DNA from: Scenedesmus sp. ARA3
Lineage: Eukaryota; Chlorophyta; Chlorophyceae; Sphaeropleales; Scenedesmaceae
Assembly (NCBI GenBank): GCA_004335835.1
Contig: RWJK01000148.1
Span: 1 to 26,132, forward strand
DNA: 26,132 bases
Direction of reading: 5' to 3'
Made by a program: the position numbers and the translations under genes. The notes below the pieces were generated by a model that did no database searches, was not told where the DNA came from, and saw only the letters and a list, made by a program, of their open reading frames with translations. Shown in pieces: positions 1 to 11,327 of this stretch; the stretch's first letter is position 1; each line of letters opens with the position of its first letter.

Positions 1-1019
1 AGCAGCAGCCGCCGTATGATGGCGCGTCGGCGGAGCAGCTGTCATCTGGAGCTGCCATTTCATCGGCAGCAGCGGGAGCTGTTGTGGATCCAGCCACTGG
101 CAGGGTGCTGGAGATCCAGCCGGCCGCAAGTGGCTGGTGGAGGCGGCAAAAGAAGCGCAGCTCTGCTGGCAGCTCCTCAGCAGACAGCCAAGCCCCCAAC
201 AGCAGCAGCAGCATACCCGTGAGCGGCGAGCAGCAGGGCGTGGCGGCGGCAGCGGCTGCCGCCGCTGCTGCTGCGACGGCTGGCGCTGCTGCTGCAGGGC
301 AGCCTGGCGATGAGCTGCTGCCTGGTGATGTGAGCAGCGAGGAGGGGCGCCAGGAAGTGCAGGTGGGCTGCTGTGCAGTGAGATGTGTTGGGAGATGCAT
401 GTGCTGCGTGGATGCATGTCCATGTATGATTGCTGGCGGTGGATCTGCACTGAGCAAGCAGCGGCCACAAGCGCAAGCGCGGTGTTCGGTATAGGGTGCT
501 GTGGCTGTGGTTGGCTATCAACCGAGGAGCATGCAGCTTTGGCTGCCAAGGGCTGCTATGCTATGGCCTTCCCTGCTTGCTGTGTGCGGCACCATTGCTC
601 TTTGTTGAGCTGCTCTGTGCCTTGCTGCGGCTGCTGCTGCTGCTGCTGCTGCTGCCGTTTTTAGGTGTGGCTGGTGCTGGAGCTGTGCACGGGCGGCACG
701 CTGAAGGATGCCGTGTCCATGGGCAAGCTCAAGGCGCAGGGCCGCCTGGAAATGGTGAGCGGCGCAGCAGGTGGTGATGTGCATGCTGACCTTGCGATTT
801 GCGCTGCTTTGCATTGCATCTCATTTGCCTTCGTTTGTCAGCAAGGGCTGCTGGCATTGCAGCGGCTGCTATGACGTGGCGAGAGCTCAGCCCATTTTGA
901 CTGCATGGCTGATTGTTGGCATGCATTTCAGTTACAGCAGCATGCATGAGCACGTAAGCCCAGTTGTTGTCCACTGCACTGCAGCTGCATATTCTGCCGC
1001 ACTGAACCTTGCCCTGATG

Positions 1020-1056
<37 letters not shown>

Positions 1057-3547
1057 AGGCCAAGCTGCTGTGCAGGCTGCTGGATGCTGCCACTGGCATG
1101 GCCTACCTGCACAGCAAGGGCGTGCTGCACGGAGACCTCAAGGCAGGCAATGTGCTGCTGCAGGCCACAGTGCACGGCACCTATGGCCAGGTGCGGCGGC
1201 TGGCGTGCTGCTGGTTGTTTTGCAGCAGCTGTTATGGTTTGCAGCGGGTGTGCTTGGTGCAGTGTACAGAGTTGTGCGGCAGCGTGCCTCATGTTTGGAC
1301 GGCGTGCAGCGTGCTTGGCGAGCCTGGTGGTGCTGGTGTCAGAGGTGATGACTGTCTGTTGGTTATCCCGCTGCTGCTGCTGCTGCTGCTGCAGGTGGCC
1401 AAGATCTCCGACTTTGGCCTGGCAGCCACGCTGCTTGATGGAGCAACGCACCGCAGCACAGCCAGCATGGGCACCATGTGAGCTCAGTTCGGCAGTTTGG
1501 CAGCTTGGCAGCCTCGTTACATCGATCATACAATATTCTGATCGTCGACTTTGCTCACATCATGCGATGTCGACTTTGCTCACACGCTTGCATGCCAATT
1601 AGAGCGCGCGGCGCACTTTCGAATCAAGCTGGCTGTGCTGTTGTGTTGCTACACCAGCGGCTGACATGCTGCTGCCGGCACTCTGCCTGCTGCACCCCTG
1701 TTGTCTCCCTCTGCTGCAGCACCCACATGGCTCCCGAGGTGCTGCGCTCTGGACACATGAGCACAGCAGCTGATGTGTGAGTGCCAGCTGCCCTTGTTTC
1801 TGCTTCATAGCTGCTGCGCTGAGGATGGTTTGCGCTCATTGTCAGTTGTTTCGCATGCAGGTGTCATGCAGCTAGTCGAGCATGCGGAATCCCACGTATC
1901 ATTGCAGTGTGTGCTGCGTTGTGCTTGCGTGTTCAGCAAAGCTTTGGTGCAGTGTGCCGGCTTTTGTGCTCAACCAACTTATGCCCGGACTGACAAGCGC
2001 GTCTTCTGCTGCTGTGATGCTTGCTGCTGCTGCAGGTACTCTTTTGGCATCATGAGTGAGTGCCGGCATGCAGCAGCTGCCGCAGCAGGGGCAGCTACAC
2101 ATGCACGCAAATGACTGCACTTACTCAAGTACTGCCCGCTAGCAGCTGTTGAGCGTGTGTGCTGTGGTGCTAGCGCATCCTCAGCTGCAGTGTGCTTGCA
2201 TGCTGTTGTTCACCTGCGTCTCCTGCGGCGTGCAGCACCTTGCTCACCCCCTGGCGCTCTCAGCTCGCGCTTGTGCTGCTTGCTGCTCCTTGTCACTGAG
2301 CCAAAATCAAACTACTGATCCTTGCTGCTGCTGTACACTTGACTCGCAGTGTGGGAGGTGTACACCAACCAGCAGGCGCACCAGGGGCTGCACTACGGTG
2401 CAGTGGTGGAGCGAGTGGTGGTCCGCGGGGAGCGGCCAAAGGTGATCCCCACTGCCTAGGGCACTGCTGCGGCTCTCAGCAGATGCTGTACCTCACACTG
2501 CCGCAGCTAGTCTGTGGATGTGAAGTATAGAATACTGTAGTCTGGCGGATGAGGCACATCAACATCTCTGTAGCCGGTGATCTTGCCTCTCCACAGCGGG
2601 CCCCGTACACGTCATGCACGCTTACCAACAAGAACGTTGCTGACAGGCCTGCTGCTGTGCTTCTGCCTGCGTTTCTTGTTGCGTGCGGCTGCCTGACTTG
2701 CGTGCTGCTGCAGGTCCCCACGGACATGCCGAACGAGTACTCGCTGCTCATGCGCAGCTGCTGGGATGGGGACGCAGCAAAGCGCCCCAACTTTGCACAG
2801 GTCATCACTTGCCTGGAGCTCCTGCTCGACAACTTGACATCAGACTCTGACGGCCGCATCAGTGAGGGCAGCGAGGGAGCAGCAAGCACCAGCAGCGCCA
2901 GCGGCAAAGGCGGCAACGCCAGCGGCGGCAACGCAAGCAGCGTGAAGATGGAGGACCTGCTCGCCCGCAAGTCAGAGCCAGTGTCAGCAGCAGCGGATGC
3001 GGCGCCGGACTCTGCATGTGGGAAGGACAGCCCCGGCGCTGGCAGCAGCAGCGCAGCGGCTGCGGGTGTTATTGCTGCCGGCAAGCCTGGTGGGCTCCTT
3101 GCCGGCAGCAGCAGCAGCCGGCCGTCGGCTGCGTCAGGCTCTGGCCTCGGCGCTGCTACGCCTGGCACGTCGCAGCTGCTGGAGCAGCGGCAGCAGCAGC
3201 TGCAGATGGTGTCTGTGCCGAGCGGGGGCAAGGCGTTGTCAGAGAGCCTGGCGTCTGGCGCCTCCACATCATCATCGCATGGCATGCTGGGTGCCACTTC
3301 GCTGCTCGGCACAAGCTCCAGGGCCGGTCAAACTGCCGGCACCTGGTCAAGCTCCTTAGGAGGGTCTGGTAGCATGGGGTCGACGCTGGCAGTGCCAGCG
3401 ACGCCGCAGCAGCCGGGCGCGCAGCAGCAGCAGCAGCAGCCGGGCGCGTGGCAGCAGATGCGCAGGCTAGGGTTGCGGCAGGGGCAGCAGCGCGGCAGCA
3501 AAGACGAGGCGGAAGCAGATGGAGGGCAGCTGGTGCAGGACCTGTGA
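1..3547 (+). CDS. Raf-like (TKL-type) protein kinase, 5'-partial, 8 exons in window
   Basis: Exons that join in phase: <1-362, 665-754, 1059-1190, 1395-1477, 1720-1776, 2036-2055, 2350-2441, 2714-3547 (TGA); about 555 residues are visible. The sequence shows the beta5/hinge segment (VWLVLELCTGGTL), the catalytic loop HGDLKAGNVLL (HGD instead of HRD, common in plant and algal Raf-like kinases), DFGLA, THMAPEVL, DVYSFGI followed by MWEVY, and CW...AAKRPNF of subdomain XI. Catalytic Asp, Lys and Asn and the DFG Asp are all present, so the enzyme is probably active on Ser/Thr. The first visible exon (frame from base 3) is a 120-residue Ala/Ser-rich insertion between strands beta4 and beta5; the glycine-rich loop and VAIK lysine must lie before the window. 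About 240 residues of low-complexity Ser/Ala/Gln tail follow the kinase domain. Introns are G+T-rich and several end in CTG runs. Substrate unknown; the family call is firm, the subgroup inferred from motifs. Confidence 0.88.
1021..1053 (+). repeat. (CTG)11 tract at an intron 3' end
   Basis: Eleven perfect CTG units lie 5 bases before the acceptor at 1058/1059, where a polypyrimidine tract would normally be. Similar shorter CTG runs precede the acceptors at 665, 1395 and 2036. Confidence 0.95.
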
Positions 3548-3593
3548 GCGCCTGCAGTTTGAATGACTGGATGCCTTCCCAGTTGTGTGCCTG

Positions 3594-3712
3594 GCTTGCA
3601 GGACAGGGCGCCCGCACAGCTTGCAGGACAGGGCGCCTGCACAGCTTGCAGGGCAGGGCGCCCGCACAGCTTGCAGATAGGGCGCCCGCACAGCTTGCAG
3701 GACTTTGCACGA
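3594..3712 (+). repeat. 25-bp tandem repeat just after the kinase stop codon
   Basis: Four near-identical units and a partial fifth start at 3594, 3619, 3644, 3669 and 3693. Each unit begins GCTTGCAG and continues with a GC-rich part around GGGCGCCCGCACA; unit 4 is 24 bp. The array starts 47 bases after the kinase TGA, so it should lie in the 3' UTR. Further isolated GCTTGCAGGA copies follow near 3776 and 3813. Long minus-strand open frames here are produced by the repeat and are not genes. Confidence 0.9.
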
Positions 3713-6700
3713 GCAGAGCCTGCGGGTGCGGTTTGAGGCGCGGCGGGGGTCCTGCAAGGACTGGGCGCTGCTCTGCTTGCAGGACCGTGGTGTGGCTGCG
3801 CAGGGTAGGTGCAGCTTGCAGGAAGCTGCAGCAGCGTGCAGGGTGCTGCTCCCTGCTTGATGGCAATGCCAGCCGGTGTTTCAAACACTGGCCAAGGATG
3901 GTGGGTTTGCGTACACGCTAGGATTTGTGTGGTGTGACCCAGCTCGCAGTGTCTTTGAGCTGAACCTATGGTAGTCAGGGGAATCGGGGCCGGTTGTGGG
4001 CTCGTTACAGCCGCAGGGTGTGCTGCAGCGGACCAGTGTGAACGCGTATGACCAGGCACTTTTGTTGATTGGCAGGAACGCATATGATGTGAGTGGTCAC
4101 GTCTGCACGCCCGCGCATGCTCGTGCGTGTGCGTGCGCTGCCTTTGCACCACAATTTGCACTTGCTGGGACTGTCGTTGCTGATTTTGTTGGTCAGCCAT
4201 GTCACACAGGACTGCTTTGGGAAGCTGTCCTCTGCCAGCTTGCTGTATGCTGCTTTCATGTGCAGCGCGGATGCAGCAAGTGCAGCGGCAGCTATTTGGG
4301 TACTTTGTGTTGTGTTGCAAACAGGATGTGGGGCGCAATAGCAGGAAGGCCATGATATTGTTGGACCGTTAGTCATTGATGTGCATGCAAGTGCACATTG
4401 TCTTTGTGCGTGCTTTGCTTGCATGTTGTTGCAGAATCGCATGGCCCGTAGAAGCATGTAGCGCAGTTTGTTACAGTGCGAAAGTCTAAGCACGTTGAGG
4501 TGCCAGCGCCAGTCTTATTTGACTGATGTGTTTCTGTGTGTTTGTTATTGATGTGCTGGCCAGCTCTAGCTGCTGCAGTTGTTTTGCGGTACATGCATGT
4601 TGACGTGTATGCGCGTTGCATGTTTGATGCTTGGTGAGACTGGCCTCCAGCAAGTCAGCAAAGCGTGCTGACTCCTTGCCCGTGGTTAGTGGGGCGGGCC
4701 ATGTGCACCGGCGCTGCATGTTGTTGATGTTGTAGTGCTAGGCTTGCAGAGTGTGCTCTCTTCACACACACCCGCATCAACTTTCGTGTTTCGTGTTGCC
4801 AGTGTGTAGCATGCTGTTGTCCTCACAACAACAGCTGGGCCTGCTGAGAACAAAACCTGTCACTGCACAGGACTTAATTGTGCGCTCTCACGCTGCTGTG
4901 CCAGCGCGCGTGTAGGCGCCCACACGATTGCATTGACGCCAGGTCAAACGGCAGGCGGGCTGTGCTGGCACTGCTGCTACTTGTTTGGCGCCGCCATCTC
5001 GCTTGCCGCTGCTGTGCTCATTCAATGCCCATGGTTTTAGTCAACGGCTGGTGTTTTGGGCAGGCATCATTGTGTCGTTGCAAAGACTTCAAGCTTAGCT
5101 GCGGTGTGACCGGGTGGCTGTCGCTTCCACCTGTTGCTTCCAGTGGTCGAGTGGTCGATCCATGGGCTGTTCAATGCCTTGCGTGCGCTGCCTTTCGTTC
5201 ATTGGTGGTCGCTTGACATTGATGCAGGCAGGGCATCATGTCGTCTGAGCTGTTGATTCTGCTGCGATGGCTAGCGGGTGGGCGCCTAGTCTGCAGCAAA
5301 AGCTGTCTGGCTATGTGCTCATTGCCTACCACACCCGTTGGTGTTACTGTACTTGTGATCAACCAGCCGGGGGTGGTTTGGCTGTGGCAGTACTTGCTGC
5401 TGTCATCATTATGCTGCTTGCACCCTGCGGGCATGGTCTCTAGCTCTGCATGGGTGCTGATGCCGACCGCGCACTGGATTTGTTCGCGGCGTTACGCTCT
5501 GTGAGCTCGTCTTAGCGCGCCTGCAGTCATTGCGCTTTGTGCCGCGGTGGCATGGTTTCATCTGGGTCGGGGCTGCCTTGCAGCTGCACGGCGTGTGCAC
5601 ATGGGAGAAGGCTGATCTGGTGTTTCCCTGGCGCGCATTGCTTACCAGCTTTCACACCTATCTGTCGCTTGAGTAGCAGTATGAAGTAGCAGTATGAGCA
5701 GAGGCAGAACTGGAACCGGCTGTTTGCTGTGGCAGCACGTTGGACTTGGCTGAGCAAGCCTCAGCGGCATCATTATTGAGATGTCAGCAATCTTCCACAG
5801 CAGCTCTCAGTCAGCCTTTGGAACTGTTGAGCAGCATTGTTGTGTGTGCAGAGTTCAAAACACTTGGACAGTTGCAGAGTGCCGCGTGGCGGCAATGTGT
5901 GCTGGCAGGGTGAATACAGGCCAGCAGCTGTGGCATACTTCTGCTTGCATGCTAAGGCTTGCATACTTCTGCTTGCATGCTAAGGCTCACCAAGTGCTGC
6001 CAGCTGCAGGGGCTGGTGCCATTGTCAGCGTTGTGCGCTTGCTTTGGCTCGATCTGCACTGAGCTGTTTGGCATGTGCGTGCTGCAGCTAGCTGAGCACT
6101 TGGGGACTGACACAACATTGTGGCTGCTGCATTTCGGAACACGGTTTGCTGATCATTGATGGACCTTTGACTGTTCAGGGCTGCCTGGTGCTCAGAAGGC
6201 AGCACAGTGAAACACTCACATGCCTGCCTACCATCAGCAGCAGCAGCAGCGGCAAAGTTGTCCTGCAAGCGGTGGGTCCGCGCAATGCTTGGTGCACACC
6301 GCCTGCGCCTTGTGTTGAGGTATAGTTTCCCTCCTTTTTCGAAACTGCCTGTCATCTCATCACCTGGACAGCTTGCATGTGTATGCAATGTGGACAGGTG
6401 GCGCTGTGGCAGCTGCTTGCGCCTGAAGATGCGCGGCAGAACATAAGCAACTGTGATGTCCTCAGCTTTGCTTCATTGCCAGGGCAATACCTGGGTTGAA
6501 TGTTGTGGATGTGCATGAGGCAGCGGCACAACGGGGTACGCTTGTCGCCGGGAGATAAGCCTGCCTTGGCGTGCCATTGGCCTGACTGTGAACGTTTTCT
6601 TTGGTGCGAGCGGCAACTCAACAACGCGGCTTTGCATGCCCTGTTATGCTCTCGAGCTGTGTACCGGCTTATGAACTTCCAATGCGTCCTGCTATCTCAA

Positions 6701-7842
6701 CTACGCAGCATGGGTGTGTGCTGCTTGTTTGATTGACGCACACGGAACAGCACAGCGAAAGGGGGTGGCGTTGCCTCAGTGTATTGCATGCAGGGCGTGG
6801 CACTCAGGCATGAACTGCTTGCGGCCTGCCTGCCTTTTGCTTGGCTATGAACCAACAACAGACCACTGCAGCACCTGCTCCTCAACAGACGGAGTTGTTG
6901 GTTCTGAGCGATTGCTGCTCTGCCTGATCGAACCTGTCAGCAGGCGGCAGAGCAGCGTCTCATCTCTTTTGCCTTGCATCGGCATCATACCGTGCGGTGC
7001 TGCGTTGTGGCTGCCACTGAACAACGCATGGCATGCACCGGGCTTGTGGCTACCCAAAGCCTGCTGATCTCCTGTCAAATTACAATCTGTGTACCGGATC
7101 GCTGTCTTGTTTTGTGCAGCTATAGTCGGTCTTACTCTGCTGCCAGTTGAATGGCCTGTGCATAGTATACGGCACGCATTGCTGCACGCTGCTGCCTGGC
7201 TGATGGCGGCTGCTGACATCGCATATGTTGCGGCGCCACGGCGCCAGTTGCAGTTTAGCGAGGCTCAACGGCAACGGCGCTGCGTTGGCAGGTTGATTGC
7301 CTGCTAGCTGTGGTGCTGCAGGTGTTTAGTATGTTGGCCTGTGGCCTTTGTTCTGCTGCTCGCTTGCTGTGTGCAGCTGGTGACGCAGTTCAGCATCGAA
7401 CCTTTTGTACTTGAGCACTGCGGGGCATACCGCAGGCAGCATTGCACCTGGCTATCACCGGGCTATGCCTGCACCGGCTGCATAGGCCTTGTAGCCTGTT
7501 GATACATACTTGACAATCCTTGCAGCTGCATGACACTGTAGGCGTCGCACTTGCTGTGCATGCCTTGCGGTTGGTTGTTAGTGGTATAAGGGACCTGGAG
7601 GGCCGGGCTTGGGTCATCGCTGTTACAACTTTACGATTGCTGTACTTCCACGCCTGTTTGGCCGACTGCTGCCGTCAGTCGTCTGGCGGTGGGCTCTGGC
7701 TGCTTACACATTGCCGCCCGTTGGGTGAACACGCATTGTGGTTCTTTGCCCTTGGGCAGAAATCAGGTGCGCGCTTCCCTAGTGATTGCTCACACTCGCA
7801 TCCACGAGGGTGCATGTGTTTGGTGCATTGCCTTCAGACACG
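3713..7842. other. Long gene-free, G+T-rich stretch
   Basis: No open frame here looks like a protein. On the plus strand the sequence is rich in TG, TTG and GCTG, the same bias as the kinase introns, which suggests transcription to the right, perhaps as a very long kinase 3' UTR or a noncoding RNA. I found no TGTAA on the plus strand between the kinase stop and 8454. No tRNA, rRNA or CRISPR is visible. Confidence 0.6.
5933..5987 (+). repeat. 28-bp tandem direct repeat, two copies
   Basis: A 28-base unit beginning GCATACTTCTGCTTGCATGC occurs at 5933-5960 and again from 5961, identical over 27 bases. It lies inside the G+T-rich noncoding stretch and each copy contains the palindrome GCATGC. 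Confidence 0.95.
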
Positions 7843-8242
7843 GCTGTGTCCGGCGGGACGTTAAACACGTGGCGCAGTGGTAATGATGGTCGACTTGTGG
7901 CCGAAAGGTTGCAGGTTCGGTTCTGAGCCAAAGCAGTACTTCCCTGGATTCAGGGAAACGGTCGGTGAAAACCGAAGGAAGGATACTGCTATGTCCTCGC
8001 GGCTCTCCGCAGGATTCCGTCGATTGCTGGCTACATAAATACCAGCCCTGCCAGGCACGCAGCCAACTGTATGGGTAACCCCCACCTGCTGCCTGGTGAA
8101 GGCGGTGAGGGTTTCTGGGTGGTCTACCCCTCACCAATAGAGAGGCAATAATAGTCGTAGTTTCCGCTCCGTACGGGGCGCGGTTGCCGATGCCGATGAC
8201 AAGGTATGGCTTACAAGAAGACTTATATTATTATTATTACCG
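7843..8242 (+). mobile_element. Probable tRNA-derived SINE with TTA-repeat tail
   Basis: An RNA polymerase III promoter is visible: an A-box-like TGGCGCAGTGG at 7870-7880 and a B-box-like GGTTCGGTTCT at 7914-7924. The two starts are 44 bases apart, as in a tRNA gene. No acceptor stem closes, so this is not a functional tRNA. The part around TTGTGGCCG resembles a tRNA-His anticodon region, which is tentative. A non-tRNA body of about 300 bp follows, with a hairpin (GGTGAGGG at about 8103 pairing with CCCTCACC at about 8128), and the element ends in a TTA-type repeat at about 8226-8239. TCAGACAC occurs at 7834-7841 and again at 8243-8250, a candidate target-site duplication; this would place 27 bases, including a GTCC/GGAC hairpin, before the tRNA-like head. 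Boundaries are inferred. Confidence 0.62.
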
Positions 8243-8250
8243 TCAGACAC

Positions 8251-9050
8251 AGTTTGCTTATGGACTTGGAGAATCAGATAGTTGCACAGGCTAGCCATGC
8301 AGGCACCGTTTCCTGCTTGCATGCGGTGCAGGAGCACACTCGTTGGGTTTCGGCTGCCTGCGACTTGGTGCTTATGCAGGCCTGTCCAGTTTAGTTGTTG
8401 TGCTGATGATCCCAGCACATTGCATGCCACTGCTTCATGCTCCGTCTTGATGTTGTAAAGAGAGCGTTTTCGTTTTACAGCATGTAAGCAGTGTTGTGTG
8501 CTGATGGCTTGCCAGCATGGCGGTGACCTACAGCAATAGGCCGCTCACAATATGCCCGTCTGGCTGACTCGATGTGAGCTTACAGCACTTCGCCACTCGC
8601 ATTGAAAGTGAGCCACCACATAGGGTCGCGGCAATTTGGCCCCTGCAGCGCCGCAAGGGCTGCTGTTGCTGCGTTGTGTTGTGTCTTTGCAAGTGCATGC
8701 GTATTCTGTGACCTTGCCGCGTGTAGGGCTGAAGGTCCCTTCACGGGTAGTTGCCAACTGGCTTTGGTAATGGTGCAGACTGGGTATTCCAGGTGCTTGT
8801 GTCGTGATACTGGCATGCATCAGCAAACAATTGTGTGGCCTTGAAGCTTGGTGCACAACTGCACATGTTGTCTTACTTTGGTGCTGGGCACTCGGTGTTA
8901 GGTTGGCATGTGTCGGTGATGTCTGGTTTTTTCACCGCACTTGCTTAGCTTCGCATCATGTACATGCTGTGCATGCCTTCACAAGGCTGCTGAAGATGAT
9001 GCGTGGCAATGGGGCTGTTGAAACATCCATCCATCGTTCTATTTACTTAA
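8251..9050. other. Gene-free, G+T-rich stretch up to the composition switch
   Basis: No gene can be supported. The stretch continues the G+T-rich plus-strand bias and contains two TGTAA motifs (8454 and 8484). It ends in an A+T-rich spot near 9041-9070 containing the palindrome GGTTAACC, after which the plus strand becomes C+A-rich. Confidence 0.55.
8454..8488 (+). terminator. Candidate TGTAA polyadenylation signals
   Basis: TGTAA, the usual green-algal polyadenylation signal, occurs at 8454-8458 and 8484-8488. By eye these are the first plus-strand copies after the kinase stop at 3547. Whether a kinase transcript reaches this far is inference. Confidence 0.3.
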
Positions 9051-10123
9051 GTGGTTAACCAATTAACGTTGATCACGTGTACCACAAGATGCCAGGCGGC
9101 GCGCTTAGCAACTCCTTCAAAGTGTTGCTGCACCTGCACTCCTTTCCAGCATGAAACTTTGGGGCGGCCTTCCGTCAACGGTTCATCCACTTGGGGAGAA
9201 ACTGAAACCGGCACACACACCAAAACGTCGTGCCAGTGCCCTCAGCTGGCAAGCGCCGCACCAACCGACAAGTGCACCCGATCACTGCGTCTGTCAATGG
9301 AAGAATGGCACCACTGCCGCCATCTCCAATGTAATTGTGCAGTGCAATCTGCGTGGCATGCAGTTACGTTTACCTCAGCCTGCGGCCTCATGCATGCTGC
9401 GTGCATGTAAATAGGACGATTCTAAGCATGGTAAAAGCATCACTGCGCACCTTTCAAGCAATGCTGGTCCAGAAGCCCCATGTGCAGCATGTGCAGCTGA
9501 CGCCTGCTAGCCATGCTGACGCTGCGTGCCCGCACAAGGAATCAGACAGATGTTGCGTGATGTACCGCTACGACCAAAAAGGTAAGAAACACACCCAAGA
9601 GAAATCGCCGCTGGCACCCTGTACAGATCCCCATCCCGCCGCACATTCCACTCGACCATCACAGAGTGAAGCAGCCACCTTGCCTTCACCGCAGCATGTC
9701 TGGCACGCCAGCTGCGGCAGCAGCTGCTGTTGCACCCACACTTGAATTTGCACAGATGACCTCGTGCATGATAAGTGCAGACACTGTGGCACTTTCCTAC
9801 TGGTGACAAGCTCAAGGAACGCCCCAGTAGCTCATGCCGATTGGGCTGCATGCTCATGTTTGAATGCTCTACTATGTCATTGTCTGGCCTGCTCTGGCAC
9901 GATCCATCCACATCAAACTGCCAAGCTATGTACAGGCTCAGTCTGCTCAGTCTGCAGCTGTGCCACTTGTTCCAACAGAGAAGCACAACACTTCAATACG
10001 TTTGCGCAACCAAAACACAGGCCAAGCTTCACACTATCAGCGCACGGCACCAACATGGCAACAGCAGCACAGTGTGTCTCTCACAAGCAGCCACATGCCA
10101 CAGCTAGGTGCTGCTGTCCTACT

Positions 10124-10243
10124 GCCAGCCTGGCAGGCCACGTCAGCAATGCTGCCAGCCTGGCAGGCCACGTCAGCAATGCTGCCAGCCTGCCAGGCCA
10201 CGTCAGCAATGCTGCCAGCCTGCCAGGCCACGTCAGCAATGCT
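10124..10243 (+). repeat. 30-bp minisatellite, four copies
   Basis: Four 30-base units start at 10124, 10154, 10184 and 10214. Each contains a palindromic core GCCTGNCAGGC followed by CACGTCAGCAATG. The central base is G in units 1-2 and C in units 3-4; otherwise the units are identical. The repeat length is a multiple of three, so it keeps reading frames open on both strands. Confidence 0.95.
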
Positions 10244-10379
10244 GCCAGTGAGCCACACACCTGCCGCAGGCCTGCCTGCAGCTCGTTGCAATGCAGCTGC
10301 ACTCCTCGCCCCACAAGCATGCACTTGATATCGGATGAAACTTCAGTCGACTGCAGTGCGGCCAACACTGACACGCATA

Positions 10380-10396
10380 CTACAACTAGTAGTTGT
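10380..10396. repeat. Short perfect inverted repeat
   Basis: ACAACTA and TAGTTGT are separated by one base, forming a small palindrome in noncoding DNA. No function is apparent. Confidence 0.8.
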
Positions 10397-10920
10397 GCAC
10401 GCACCGCCAGCTGTAGGCTAGCTTCTGGCCACTCACATGCAGCACTGGCAGTTGCAGCATGCCCAATTGCGACCCTGACACCCGAGATACTCTGTGCATT
10501 GACGCACACACCTCATCCGCTGCCACGTGCACAAAAGCTGATCCATCCATTCCCTGTCCCTCAATTCAACACGCAGCAGAGACAGAGACCCAGCGCTGAC
10601 GCGCATAATTAGTAAACCATGCATTTGTTGCAGAGCCGCGCACAGCCAGTGGCGCCTGACATGGGCCGAGGCATTGAATGCCTGTCTACCGATCTTTAAA
10701 TATATCAGTGCTGTGTGCATACAACACTGTCGGCATGCAGCCCAGAGCCCCACAGGCTTCCCGCCGTGTCGCTGCTCTGCTAACAAGCCGACATGCACTC
10801 TCAGCCACACTTCAGGAGAGCGTGGTCAGCTATATGTTATGCTGTCATCAAGTTGCCAAAAGCACTGCCGCAGGCACGCAGCAGTTGTTCAGCAAAATGC
10901 ATGTCACCGATCCTAGATGT

Positions 10921-11072
10921 ACTGAGCCCAAGACGCCCCATGCAGCACTGCCGCTGGAAGTCCTTGCGCCAGTCCTACCTGATGAACAACAGCAAGGTGC
11001 TGGCTGTGACTGACCAGCCCAAGAGGTAAAAGCACTGAACCCAAGACGCCCCATGCAGCACAGACGCTGGAA
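10921..11072 (+). repeat. About 39-bp direct repeat, two copies 113 bp apart
   Basis: The segment starting ACTGAGCCCAAGACGCCCCA at 10921 recurs from 11034 with a few differences, both copies running through CGCTGGAAG. A shorter pair containing TGGCATGCCTTTGAT recurs near 11589 and 11701. Confidence 0.85.
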
Positions 11073-11322
11073 GGTGCAGTGTCAAATCCAATGCTGTGCA
11101 AGTACTTGAGCTGCTGCACTTGCAGCACATCAGCTCGCCAGAAGTATCTGCTGGAACCCGTCAATACTATGCACCACGACATGTATGCTGTGTGCTCTGC
11201 AGCTACGCAGCAACACACCAACTGGTCAGCCAGCTTTTGCACGACAGACAGCAGCAGCTCATGCATGTGTGAACAACCCAAACCCCAAGAGCACAACCAG
11301 AACCCAGCTCGTAACGCCCCCG

Positions 11323-11327
11323 TTACA
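11323..11327 (-). terminator. Candidate TGTAA polyadenylation signal of the membrane-protein gene
   Basis: TTACA on the plus strand (TGTAA on the minus strand) is the first copy found downstream of the stop at 11760, implying a 3' UTR of about 430-450 nt. Confidence 0.4.

Larger units (their letters stand above)
9051..11322. other. Gene-free, C+A-rich stretch
   Basis: No open frame resembles a protein. The plus strand is rich in CA, ACA and GCA, the complement of the bias seen to the left. This matches transcription to the left, consistent with the membrane-protein gene that ends at 11760. The longest open frame, 9764-10612 on the plus strand, is held open partly by a 30-bp tandem repeat. 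Confidence 0.55.

Noticed and set aside
3594..3712. CRISPR-like look of the regularly spaced repeats
   Set aside because: The units are head-to-tail tandem copies without unique spacers, in eukaryotic DNA.
3328..4353. 341-codon minus-strand open frame with CKLCGRP-like repeats
   Set aside because: It runs antisense through the end of the kinase gene and through the 25-bp tandem repeat; the repeated peptide is a product of that array.
7863..7935. A functional tRNA gene (A and B boxes present)
   Set aside because: No acceptor stem pairs and the anticodon stem is poor; the sequence fits the head of a SINE better.
9764..10612. 282-codon plus-strand open frame containing a four-fold repeated SNAASLxGHV peptide
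   Set aside because: It is held open by a 30-bp minisatellite. It has no domain, lies in a C+A-rich block whose bias suggests transcription on the other strand, and its composition (His, Cys, Thr, Ser) matches the noncoding background.
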